Origin: Bacteroidales bacterium
Lineage (GTDB): Bacteria > Bacteroidota > Bacteroidia > Bacteroidales > UBA3824
Assembly: GCA_017535325.1 (NCBI GenBank)
Contig: JAFXUC010000029.1
Coordinates: forward strand, 116,415 to 180,414
Direction of reading: 5' to 3'
DNA: 64,000 nucleotides
Numbering within the stretch: position 1 is the stretch's first letter; each line of letters starts with the position of its first letter. The position numbers and the translations under genes were made by a program. The notes under the pieces were generated by a model that did not search any database, was not told the origin of the DNA, and saw only the letters and a program-made list of their open reading frames with translations. Shown here piece after piece: positions 44,117-51,313 of this stretch.

Positions 44117-44389
44117 TCAGTCAGTTAAAAAGATTTCGTTAGTGTCAAAATTGATTTCCCAATGTCCGTTTGGCGAGGATTCCCAAGCGTATTTTGTGGA
44201 CACTCTGTCCCACCAAGACTGAAATTTTGTGCCGGTTTCGCCCAAATCTTTCACGAGTTTTTCGTAAAGTTCGGTGTTGTCAGCCGTCAAAATTTTTGAC
44301 AATTCGGTAAGACCGTTTTTGCGCTCAAAAAGGGTCTGGATTTCGTTTTTTTCTTCGACAGTTACCTGTCCTACTTTCTTTTTTGCCAT
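44117..44389 (-). CDS. CXXX-repeat peptide modification system protein (small accessory)
   Basis: 90 residues, MAKKKVGQVTVEEKNEIQ..., mostly helical, with WWDRVSTKYAWESSPNGHWEINFDTNEIFLTD at the end. Length, motifs and position match the small accessory protein that accompanies CXXX-repeat peptide maturases in Bacteroidota. It may act as a recognition or scaffold partner. It lies 2 bases from both tatA and the partner maturase. I recognise the family by association and motif rather than by search. Confidence 0.75.
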   Translation of the reverse strand: MAKKKVGQVTVEEKNEIQTLFERKNGLTELSKILTADNTELYEKLVKDLGETGTKFQSWWDRVSTKYAWESSPNGHWEINFDTNEIFLTD

Positions 44390-44391
44390 TT

Positions 44392-45315
44392 TTATTCTTT
44401 TATTTTATCAAAAGGATCAAGATAATCAATATCCGCAATATCAGGCATTTGCGGCAAGAATTTGCCGTGTTTTCTGATTGCGGCTAAGAGAGATTTTGCA
44501 GCGTTGCGCTCGATGTGAGCCGTTACGCACTGCTCGTAAGACGGCGTGTTAACCTCCAACGTCGTCAGTTTGTTGAGCCAAACGCAACGTTTGCAATGAA
44601 ACGCATCGCAACGGCGGCAAATAGGCGCGTAGTCCAACTTGTAAAGTTGAGGATTCTTTATGCCAAGCGGATTTACGTCTTTTTCGCCGCAGTAATAAAA
44701 CGCAGGACAAATGTAAAATTTTCCGTCAGGGGCTAACGTGATTGTTTTAACGCCCGCCTCGCAGTTCCGCATTTTGTCCAAATACATTCTGTCGGTCAAG
44801 AGGTTAAATTGCGGAGTTTTACCGCTGGCATAGAGCGTTTCAATAGTTTTTGACAAATTCTCCAAAACGGTTTTGTATTTATCAAAATCATTTTCGTTGA
44901 ATTTAATCAAATCCTTGAAAACCACGCTCAAATGCGGTGTCATTTCAAATAGCGGTATAAGTTTTTCGTAATCTGCAAAAAATTCCTCACGGTAGAGCCT
45001 TACAACATACGGAACTCCTTGTTTTATCGGATTAAGATTTGATAAACCGTTGAAAATCAGTACGTCCGCTTTGTCAGCATACGGCGAATTTGCGGGCATG
45101 ATTTTAACGTTTTCAACCTCTTCGATTACCGAAAGATATTCCGCCGGAAGTCCGCCTTCGGGAAAAACATACTGAACCGAAAGATTTTCCAACATCGAAA
45201 ACCTTAAAGCATCTTTTAAACCGTTAAGGCTCAAAAGGTTGCCGGTATTTTTGTTTTCATAATGACAAAACGGTACGGATTTGTCAGATAAAAGTATCAC
45301 TAAATATTGCAACAT
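44392..45315 (-). CDS. CXXX-repeat peptide maturase (partner protein with SPASM-like cysteines)
   Basis: 307 residues. It lacks the radical-SAM CxxxCxxC at the N-terminus but has a SPASM-like C-terminal cysteine cluster: NCEAGVKTITLAPDGKFYICPAFYYC, then ICRRCDAFHCKRCVWLNKL and a late YEQC. It is a probable auxiliary Fe-S protein working with the radical SAM enzyme next door (gap 4 bases). This organisation, one active rSAM and one rSAM-like partner, is the described pattern for the CXXX-repeat system. Confidence 0.8.
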   Translation of the reverse strand: MLQYLVILLSDKSVPFCHYENKNTGNLLSLNGLKDALRFSMLENLSVQYVFPEGGLPAEYLSVIEEVENVKIMPANSPYADKADVLIFNGLSNLNPIKQGVPYVVRLYREEFFADYEKLIPLFEMTPHLSVVFKDLIKFNENDFDKYKTVLENLSKTIETLYASGKTPQFNLLTDRMYLDKMRNCEAGVKTITLAPDGKFYICPAFYYCGEKDVNPLGIKNPQLYKLDYAPICRRCDAFHCKRCVWLNKLTTLEVNTPSYEQCVTAHIERNAAKSLLAAIRKHGKFLPQMPDIADIDYLDPFDKIKE

Positions 45316-45319
45316 GGCT

Positions 45320-46531
45320 TTAACAGATTTTTAACGGTTCGTTCGGTTTGTTTTTCTCGTATTCTTCCCTTTCGCCTTCAAGTTCGAGTTTGCGGAAAAG
45401 TTTGTTCCAATAGTAGTTATTGGCTCTCACACGTGCCTTGTGCATCTTGCAGATAGCGACGGCACGTTGGTAGATAGTCGGCGTTTCGGCGGCGTCATAG
45501 TTTTCGCCCTGACACCAAGCGCAACCCGAAGCAACCTCGCAATCAATACATTTTTGCGGACTTTGGGTCAGACGGTCAAGAGTGAGGAACGGACGGAGTT
45601 TGTTTTTGTCGATTCCGTCGTTGACGTTGCCGATTATCCAAGCCTTTTTCTCTCGCAAAGAATATTGAGCAAACCTTGTACACGGATAGAAATTGCCTGC
45701 CGCGTCAACGGAAAGCATTTTGCCCGCGCCGCACCAGTTTTGGTTTTCGAGTTTTATGTCCATCGGCTTGCCAATATGCTCGGAATAAAACGAACAAGCG
45801 TAATCCTTGTAATATTCCTTGTCGATGATTTCGTCGGCGAGTTCAATGAGCTGGTTTTCAAAGAGTTTATCATCACCGTCTTTCCAAATATCCTCAAAAA
45901 CAACGTTGATATTAACCTCCTTGATTCCAAGCGAATAAAGGTGTAATACACTTTCCTTTATGTAGGGAATGTCAGCGGAAGAAATTGTAACTTTTGTTCC
46001 CGCAAATGGAAATTGTTCAATCCAAAGCGGAATATTTCTCACAACATCTTTGTACGAACCTTTACCACTGTTTTTGTAAACGCGGTTGAGATCATGTTTG
46101 AGTTCCGTGCCGTCAATGGTGATTCCTATGCTCAAATGTTCGTGGTTTTTCTCTATGAACTTCTGCACTTTTTTTTCGTGGTAATTAATACCATTGGTCG
46201 AGAACGAAAAACGGTACGAGTTAAACCAATGATGATTCAACCTATACATTTCCATTTTTAGATAGTCGCAGATTTTGTCAATCAGGTCGATTTCCAAAAA
46301 CGGTTCACCACCGATGAAGTCCCAAATAACAGACTCTTCGTTAAATTCGTCTTCACGGCTCAGTATGTAGTCAATTGCTTTCTTGGCAGTTTCAAAACTC
46401 ATACGCTCGTTTATGTTTTTACCGACAAGATAGCAATATTTGCAAGCAAGTTGGCAGTCTTTTGTAACAATGAAAGTAATGTTTTTTGAAACGCCTGATT
46501 GCCAAGCCTCTTTGTTGTTTTTTATATCCAT
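45320..46531 (-). CDS. Radical SAM / SPASM peptide maturase of the CXXX-repeat type
   Basis: 403 residues from the ATG at 46531; a GTG two codons upstream (46537) is the alternative. The radical SAM cluster is CQLACKYC (~26-33). WDFIGGEPFLE is the GGE-type SAM motif. The SPASM region has NWCGAGKMLSVDAAGNFYPC and CIDCEVASGCAWCQG, followed by ICKMHKARVRAN. Peptide-modifying rSAM enzymes with SPASM domains commonly make thioether or C-C cross-links. Here the cysteine repeats of the 47093 and 48694 peptides are the obvious substrate. Confidence 0.88.
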   Translation of the reverse strand: MDIKNNKEAWQSGVSKNITFIVTKDCQLACKYCYLVGKNINERMSFETAKKAIDYILSREDEFNEESVIWDFIGGEPFLEIDLIDKICDYLKMEMYRLNHHWFNSYRFSFSTNGINYHEKKVQKFIEKNHEHLSIGITIDGTELKHDLNRVYKNSGKGSYKDVVRNIPLWIEQFPFAGTKVTISSADIPYIKESVLHLYSLGIKEVNINVVFEDIWKDGDDKLFENQLIELADEIIDKEYYKDYACSFYSEHIGKPMDIKLENQNWCGAGKMLSVDAAGNFYPCTRFAQYSLREKKAWIIGNVNDGIDKNKLRPFLTLDRLTQSPQKCIDCEVASGCAWCQGENYDAAETPTIYQRAVAICKMHKARVRANNYYWNKLFRKLELEGEREEYEKNKPNEPLKIC

Positions 46532-46541
46532 ATTCACATTT

Positions 46542-47015
46542 TTAATGGGTTGGTCCTAATCTATCAATTGTGGGTCTTTTTTGTCTGATATATTCTTTAT
46601 AGCATCCATTTCCTCCTGCCATAAATGTCCATCTAACAACGGATAAATCTCTTCTGACGTACAAATAATCAGTGTGATATGCAATAGTCAAAACATATAT
46701 ATCCCATCCATTATTAGATGAATTATAACCATATGTATTTCCCGCAGTCCATTTCCAATCTCCATTTCCCATATTCGTCCACACCCCTGTTTGTGCTGAT
46801 TTATGGTAGTATCCCATAAATTCATACTCTAAAATTGAAACAGATATGTATTGAGACCACTTGCTGTCTGCCTCTTTTATTACATTACCTTGCGCATCAT
46901 ATGTTCTGACATATAAATAATCTGTTCCTTGAGCGTTAACACTAAATGCAAACAAAGAATACACGAAAATTAGCGCACAGCAAAATAACTTCTTGATTAT
47001 ATCATCTAATTTCAT
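46542..47015 (-). CDS. Small secreted protein of the RiPP locus
   Basis: 157 residues with an N-terminal signal (LFCCALIFVYSLFAFSVNAQ). The mature part is beta-rich and aromatic (DYLYVRTYDAQGNVIKEADS, WTNMGNGDWKWTAGNTYGYN), with DYLYVR occurring twice. No family recognised. Its location between precursor B and the maturase ties it to the peptide system, perhaps as an immunity, binding or processing partner. Confidence 0.6.
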   Translation of the reverse strand: MKLDDIIKKLFCCALIFVYSLFAFSVNAQGTDYLYVRTYDAQGNVIKEADSKWSQYISVSILEYEFMGYYHKSAQTGVWTNMGNGDWKWTAGNTYGYNSSNNGWDIYVLTIAYHTDYLYVRRDLSVVRWTFMAGGNGCYKEYIRQKRPTIDRLGPTH

Positions 47016-47029
47016 ACATCGTTCTATTA

Positions 47030-47073
47030 AATATAGAATTATGTTATTTTTTTGAAAAACATAATTCTATATT
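47030..47073 (-). promoter_or_regulatory. Hairpin downstream of precursor B
   Basis: AATATAGAATTATGTT (47030-47045) pairs perfectly with AACATAATTCTATATT (47058-47073), with a 12-base loop. There is no good T tract on the minus strand, so a role in stabilising the precursor mRNA or reducing readthrough into the maturase genes is more likely than full termination. Confidence 0.6.
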
Positions 47074-47092
47074 ATTGGTCATTTTCATTCGA

Positions 47093-47488
47093 TTAACGTC
47101 CCTTATAAGACGACCCTTGGCAACTGCCATTGCAACTACCATTGCAACTACTTGTGCAACTACCAAAACAATAACCGGAACAACCTTGACAACCGTTGTT
47201 CTTTCCAGAACCGTTACCTTGACAACTACGCGCACAAAAATCACTACAACTTCTGCTGCAACCATGGTCACAACCTCCTTCACAAGTAGAATCACAACCC
47301 TTACAGCCGCCATAACAAGAACCTGTACAAGTTCCAGTGCATTGAGATGGTGTTGTTGCTGCGTTCAGAATCTGCGGTGCGCCACTTAATACCACTGCGC
47401 CCAAAATGGGCAAGGCAACCTTTGCTGCTTGTTTGAAAAACTCCCTTCTTGTTTGGAGTTCATCGTTTTGATTTTTATTCTCTTCCAT
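47093..47488 (-). CDS. CXXX-repeat RiPP precursor B (Tat-exported, 18 Cys)
   Basis: 131 residues. The leader MEENKNQNDELQTRREFFKQ contains the twin-arginine motif TRREFFKQ, then a hydrophobic region (AALPILG-like; VALPILGAVVL) and an AxA-like cleavage site (LNAAT). The core (~50-131) has 18 cysteines, mostly every fourth residue (CTGTCTGSC..., CNGSCNGSC), rich in Gly/Ser/Asn. It is probably modified on the cysteines by the radical SAM enzyme at 45320 and exported by Tat. The core is interrupted near the middle by a GNGSGKNNG spacer. Confidence 0.85.
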   Translation of the reverse strand: MEENKNQNDELQTRREFFKQAAKVALPILGAVVLSGAPQILNAATTPSQCTGTCTGSCYGGCKGCDSTCEGGCDHGCSRSCSDFCARSCQGNGSGKNNGCQGCSGYCFGSCTSSCNGSCNGSCQGSSYKGR

Positions 47489-47516
47489 AGTAATAAAAAA
47501 ATTTAAAGATTAAACT

Positions 47517-48044
47517 TTATTTTAAAAACGGTCGAACCGCTTTGGTTTCTAACAATTCCTGTTTGGTAACACGAGATACTTTAGACGGTTCACCAATTAT
47601 TGGCTCAAACCAAAATAATTTCTCCGAGAAGTCCTTTTTAAAAGCATCATAATATGTTCGTTCAGGTACCTGAGAATATCCTGTATTCCACTGCGAATAC
47701 ACATACCAAGACTCATTTGACATATCAGGTCGGTATTTAAGTTCGCCCAGACCAAGATTAAGTTGAGCTTTTGTTTCTCGTGGTTTTACAGAACCACTTG
47801 CAATCAATTCTTCGTAGTAATTTATATTCCGTTTCAAATTTCGTATGACTTTCTCCTTTTCATTATCTGTATAAATTTGGAACCATTGAAAATTTCTAAA
47901 TTGAATAATTTCAACATGATTCCACGTGTCTTTTGTATAAAACAACACAGGAGAATCCTTAATTTGCGCATTCAAAGTACTATTGAAAAGACAAATTAAA
48001 AATAGTATCAGTGCTATAATTCGATTTCGTTTATTAGTATTCAT
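47517..48044 (-). CDS. Small secreted protein, paralog 1 (SPVLFY family)
   Basis: 175 residues with signal FNSTLNA. The mature protein begins QIKDSPVLFYTKDTWN and ends RVTKQELLETKAVRPFLK. It is a clear paralog of the 48057 protein: shared AQIKDSPVLFY start, NLKRNINxYEEL, DMSNE(S/L)WYVY and the same C-terminus. No known family. It lies between the two precursors. Confidence 0.65.
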   Translation of the reverse strand: MNTNKRNRIIALILFLICLFNSTLNAQIKDSPVLFYTKDTWNHVEIIQFRNFQWFQIYTDNEKEKVIRNLKRNINYYEELIASGSVKPRETKAQLNLGLGELKYRPDMSNESWYVYSQWNTGYSQVPERTYYDAFKKDFSEKLFWFEPIIGEPSKVSRVTKQELLETKAVRPFLK

Positions 48045-48056
48045 TTCCCTACATAA

Positions 48057-48605
48057 TTAATTGTTTAAAAATGGTCGAACCGCTTTAATTTCCAATAATT
48101 GTTGTTTTGTTACACGTGGCAACTTCACAACTTTTGGTGTTTCATTGGGCTTGTCAAGAAATTCCCACCAATACATATATTCCGAAAAATCTTTTTTGAT
48201 AGCATTGTATTGTGTATGAGCAGTCCACATACCGTCCGAAGCAGGGGGAAAAAATCTTTCATAGACATACCATAATTCATTCGACATATCACTATATTTT
48301 AACTCACCATAACCATCATATCCATTATACGATGGACACGCATTCGGATCAGTGCGTTTTACACCACCGGAATTCGTAGCAAACAACTCTTCATAGAAAT
48401 TTATATTTCGTTTCAAATTTTGTATAACAGTTTCTTTGTTAGCATTGTTTCCCCAACATCTATAATGTTCAAAGTTCTTAAATTGCATAATAATTACAAC
48501 TCTCGAATCTTCTCTTGCATAGAATAAAACGGGACTATCTTTAATTTGCGCATTCAAAATATTAGAAAGACAAATTAAAAAGACTAATAATGTGAACTTA
48601 AACAT
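48057..48605 (-). CDS. Small secreted protein, paralog 2 (SPVLFY family)
   Basis: 182 residues with a signal ending NILNA, then QIKDSPVLFYAREDS. Its helical segment NLKRNINFYEELF, WYVY and RVTKQQLLEIKAVRPFLNN ending match the 47517 protein. A divergent middle (NACPSYNGYDGYG) carries one Cys; another is in RCWGNN. Its position 12 bases before paralog 1 indicates a tandem duplication within the RiPP locus. Confidence 0.65.
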   Translation of the reverse strand: MFKFTLLVFLICLSNILNAQIKDSPVLFYAREDSRVVIIMQFKNFEHYRCWGNNANKETVIQNLKRNINFYEELFATNSGGVKRTDPNACPSYNGYDGYGELKYSDMSNELWYVYERFFPPASDGMWTAHTQYNAIKKDFSEYMYWWEFLDKPNETPKVVKLPRVTKQQLLEIKAVRPFLNN

Positions 48606-48623
48606 CTTATGAATACTTAATTA

Positions 48624-48662
48624 AAGTGAGTTACAGAAAGGAAATCTTTATATAACTCACTT
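48624..48662 (-). promoter_or_regulatory. Hairpin downstream of precursor A
   Basis: AAGTGAGTTA (48624-48633) pairs with TAACTCACTT (48653-48662). It parallels the hairpin behind precursor B. Confidence 0.5.
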
Positions 48663-48693
48663 ATTGATTTAACTCGAAATAGTTGATAATAAA

Positions 48694-48948
48694 TTATTTG
48701 CTACTATTATGACAACTATCCTTACACATAGAGTAACATGTTCCGCGACATTCTCGAGCACAACTTGTTTGGCAAGTGTATGAGCAGTTATCTCCACTAC
48801 AATTGCTTGGTGTTGTTGCTGCATTAATAATCTGAGGAGCGCCACCCAGCACGATTACACCGAGAATAGGCAGAGCCGCCTTTGCCGCCTGCTTGAAAAA
48901 CTCTCTTCTCGATTGGAGTTCATCGTTTTGATTTTTCATCTCTTCCAT
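48694..48948 (-). CDS. CXXX-repeat RiPP precursor A (Tat-exported, 8 Cys)
   Basis: 84 residues. The leader MEEMKNQNDELQSRREFFKQ and the hydrophobic segment are almost identical to precursor B, including SRREFFKQ and NAATTPS. The core is short and different: CSGDNCSYTCQTSCARECRG... with eight cysteines, seven of them spaced by three residues. It is the first peptide gene of the transcript. It could be a second product or a variant of the same natural-product family. Confidence 0.85.
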   Translation of the reverse strand: MEEMKNQNDELQSRREFFKQAAKAALPILGVIVLGGAPQIINAATTPSNCSGDNCSYTCQTSCARECRGTCYSMCKDSCHNSSK

Positions 48949-49020
48949 AGTTTGAAAAAATTAAGGGATTAAACATTGAGTTAACTTTACAATTCAGTTT
49001 TTGGCTGAAATCTTTATCGG

Positions 49021-49028
49021 CAAAGAAA
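49021..49028 (-). promoter_or_regulatory. Possible promoter for precursor A (TTTCTTTG, minus strand)
   Basis: One mismatch to TAnnTTTG, 73 bases before the ATG at 48948. A separate promoter would allow the peptide to be expressed independently of the HTH gene upstream. Confidence 0.35.
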
Positions 49029-49090
49029 AGAAATTGTTATCAAATCGTGGCTATAATTTTGTAGCATAAAATTTTACAAAATGTAATAAA

Positions 49091-49330
49091 TTATTTTACA
49101 TCTTCATTTTTTTCCCTATATATTCCTGTGAAATACTCAAAAAAGTCATATTTTAAAGCAATAGAAATTCTCATAAGCAATTCTGTGTCAATGGTTTGGC
49201 GTTCAAAGATGTCATATACGTTCACACGGTTGCAGTTGAGTTGGTCGGCAAGCCATATAGCACTCCTACGCTGTTCTTTTAGGACAGCCTTAATTTTTTC
49301 TCCGATACTATATGTCTGATTTTGAGCCAT
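49091..49330 (-). CDS. Small helix-turn-helix (XRE-like) regulator
   Basis: 79 residues. AIWLADQLNCNRVNVYDIFERQTIDTELLMRISIALKYDF reads as an XRE/Cro-type helix-turn-helix with the usual three-helix spacing. There is no second domain. It is directly upstream of the RiPP operon on the same strand and probably controls it or itself. The gene is preceded by a long structured leader. Confidence 0.7.
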   Translation of the reverse strand: MAQNQTYSIGEKIKAVLKEQRRSAIWLADQLNCNRVNVYDIFERQTIDTELLMRISIALKYDFFEYFTGIYREKNEDVK

Positions 49331-49422
49331 TGACGATTGTATTTTTGAGGCTCACGGTCAAATTCAGATAAGCATATATAAAAAAGCGTGTAGCCGTTTC
49401 TTTTTCTTCTCTCCATTTGTGT

Positions 49423-49565
49423 GCTTATTAAACTTAGAAGGCTCTGGAAAATGCCATTGACGATAATAAGCACGAAACGGCTCACGCATATATAGCGTGA
49501 ACCTTTCGCAAACTTATTCTCTCGTCAACAAAATTTTCCAGATTTTCTAAGTTGAGAATAAGAGC
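49423..49565. repeat. ~143-bp imperfect palindrome in the HTH/RiPP leader
   Basis: Nested pairs from outside in: CTTATT with AATAAG, AACTTAGAA (49431) with TTCTAAGTT (49545), CTGGAAAAT with ATTTTCCAG, TTGACGA with TCGTCAA, AATAAG with CTTATT, CGAAA with TTTCG, and GGCTCACGC with GCGTGAACC (one mismatch). The centre is ATATATA at 49488-49494. It is transcribed if the 49649 promoter is used. The 49331-49422 part also holds a 12-base copy of GCCATTGACGAT. Confidence 0.7.
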
Positions 49566-49636
49566 GTAAAGCCCAATGTTATAATATGTTAGTTAAAAGT
49601 TATTTCTGTTTCGTAGTATTTCTGTTTAAATGTTCT

Positions 49637-49656
49637 GTTTATCAAGTGCAAATATA
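49637..49656 (-). promoter_or_regulatory. Promoter-bearing direct repeat, copy 1 (left)
   Basis: GTTTRTCAAGTGCAAATATA, carrying TATATTTG on the minus strand. It differs by one base from copy 2 at 51106-51125. It lies 5 bases beyond the AlbA gene stop and could start the leader of the HTH gene. Confidence 0.5.
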
Positions 49657-49661
49657 AGCAA

Positions 49662-51095
49662 TTATTTTTTATCCTTAAAATAATGTTTTACAAATTGTTT
49701 AACGTCGTCGTTGAAAATATCCCAACAGCCGCCACGAACAGGTCCGCTATGTCGGATAAAATCCATTCGTTTGAGTTCGTTGAAGTTATTGTTGACGGCG
49801 ACGATGCTGATGTCCAACATTTGAGCCAACTTTTCCATTGTTACAAACGGATTTGCTATGATTGTTTCAAGGATTTTCATACGCCGCTCCACAACTTTTT
49901 GCGCAACCTTTTTGCCGTTCTTTTCACTTAACTTTTGTTCCAATTCATTAAAGTTTTGAAGCGGTTTTACTAAACTTTCGTTTTCTTTTATTAAACTTTC
50001 GTTTTGTTTTACTAAACTTTCGTCAAATGGAACAACAAGCCGCATAAAATGCTCTGTCCACGTGAAATTTTCACGGTTATACACACTCATAATCCTCGGC
50101 ATTCCCGACCCCAACGCCTCCACCATATCCACGTCGCGGAAAATGCGCATCAGTTCCTTGTTGCGCGGCAGACTTACGCCACTAAAAAACTCGTCTTCCG
50201 CAAGTCCTTCGGGCAGAGAGCCGTATGATGTTATTTCCAAACGGTCTGAAAAAATTTCGATCTTTGGCGGCACTTCACGACTGTAATCATTATGGACGAT
50301 AAAATTGATGACCGCCTCGTGTATGGCTTGCGGATTCCAAAGCGGTGTATCAATGCGTTTTTTGTATGTTAGTGTTGTATGTATTTGATTTTCAATTTTT
50401 AATTTGTCAAGTAACCGATTGGTGGCAGTCAAAAGACAACAATATCCGTACTCATTGTTTGAAGTCAAATCCACCCTGTCAGTACCTGAATATTTTGCAA
50501 GTTTGATTGACATTCCATTCTCGTCTGCCAACAAATAGGCTACATAATTCAGCCGTCCATCGTCAGTTAAAAGCTCAAGTGTACGCAAATAATTGCCGTT
50601 TAAATGCAATCCTTTTTCCTGATAATATATACGTAACTGACTGAATGTCAAATCTTGACGAGGCGAAACTATATTTCTGAGCGAATTTCTAACTCTATGC
50701 GCAAACAAATCCTCAATCATTGCGGTCGGCATCGGTTCGGCGGCTGTGCCGACACGGATATAACAGCCACGTGTACTCATTCCGTATTTGGTTTTGTAAT
50801 ACGGCTTTTCGCTGCCGGATGCAAGAAAGATTTTGATGACATCCACACCGTCAATGTTTTCAACCAAAACATCAAATAGTCCCATAGGTGACGGCGAAAC
50901 ATTTTTACGGATTTTATCCTTGATTTTAAGGACAACGCTGTCAATGTCATCAACGCCGACAGGTTTGCCGTCGTCATCAATGCCGATATAGATTATACCG
51001 CCCTCACGGTAGTTGAGGAACGCTATCACCTCTTTCTCAATGTCAAGTTCGTCGGTGTATTGACTTTTAAATTCTATGCGGTTCGTCTCTTGCAT
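49662..51095 (-). CDS. AlbA_2 (Schlafen-like) domain ATP/DNA-binding protein
   Basis: 477 residues. The N-terminal AlbA_2 domain starts RIEFKSQYTDELDIEKEVIAFLNYREGGIIYIGIDDDGKPVG. A middle HATPase_c_4-like region (NEAVINFIVHNDYSREV-type sequence, here HEAVINFIVHNDYSREV) follows. A winged-helix end (MEKLAQMLDISIVAVNNNFNELKRMDFI) closes the protein. Three short KESLV-type repeats (SLVKQNESLIKENESLVK) lie before the winged helix. These proteins are putative transcriptional regulators, often mobile between strains. It is bounded by two near-identical repeats. Confidence 0.85.
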   Translation of the reverse strand: MQETNRIEFKSQYTDELDIEKEVIAFLNYREGGIIYIGIDDDGKPVGVDDIDSVVLKIKDKIRKNVSPSPMGLFDVLVENIDGVDVIKIFLASGSEKPYYKTKYGMSTRGCYIRVGTAAEPMPTAMIEDLFAHRVRNSLRNIVSPRQDLTFSQLRIYYQEKGLHLNGNYLRTLELLTDDGRLNYVAYLLADENGMSIKLAKYSGTDRVDLTSNNEYGYCCLLTATNRLLDKLKIENQIHTTLTYKKRIDTPLWNPQAIHEAVINFIVHNDYSREVPPKIEIFSDRLEITSYGSLPEGLAEDEFFSGVSLPRNKELMRIFRDVDMVEALGSGMPRIMSVYNRENFTWTEHFMRLVVPFDESLVKQNESLIKENESLVKPLQNFNELEQKLSEKNGKKVAQKVVERRMKILETIIANPFVTMEKLAQMLDISIVAVNNNFNELKRMDFIRHSGPVRGGCWDIFNDDVKQFVKHYFKDKK

Positions 51096-51105
51096 TGTAG
51101 TTAAT

Positions 51106-51125
51106 GTTTGTCAAGTGCAAATATA
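51106..51125 (-). promoter_or_regulatory. Promoter-bearing direct repeat, copy 2 (right), for the AlbA gene
   Basis: Same 20-base sequence with one difference. TATATTTG lies on the minus strand (51118-51125) with CAAA at 51145-51148 as the -33 (19-base spacing), 22 bases before the ATG at 51095. Confidence 0.6.
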
Positions 51126-51196
51126 TCTTTTATTTTAGAAAAAACAAAAACAATTTTCTTCTCATGTTTAGTTTTCTCTAAAAAATTGACCCAACA

Positions 51197-51261
51197 AAAA
51201 ACGCCTTTATTCCGCTACGAAACCTCAAAAAATAATTTCGTAGCGGAATAAAGGCGTTTTT
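51197..51261. repeat. Dispersed hairpin repeat, copy 2 (strong bidirectional terminator-like stem)
   Basis: AAAAACGCCTTTATTCCGCT... (51197-51222) pairs perfectly with 51236-51261 across a 13-base loop. The inner arm and loop match the 43049 copy in inverted orientation. It sits between the AlbA promoter and the 51314 remnant. Confidence 0.7.
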
Positions 51262-51313
51262 CTGTAATAATTAACACTTATTAATAGTTTTGATTGAAAA
51301 AATCTGATTATTT

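Noticed and set aside
47093..47488. Metallothionein or collagen-like protein as explanation of the Cys/Gly repeats
   Set aside because: The Tat leader is shared with a second precursor and the neighbouring radical SAM/SPASM genes fit a modified peptide better.
49279..49485. 68-codon frame on the minus strand overlapping the HTH gene start
   Set aside because: It runs across the non-coding palindrome, has no family features, and overlaps the HTH gene.
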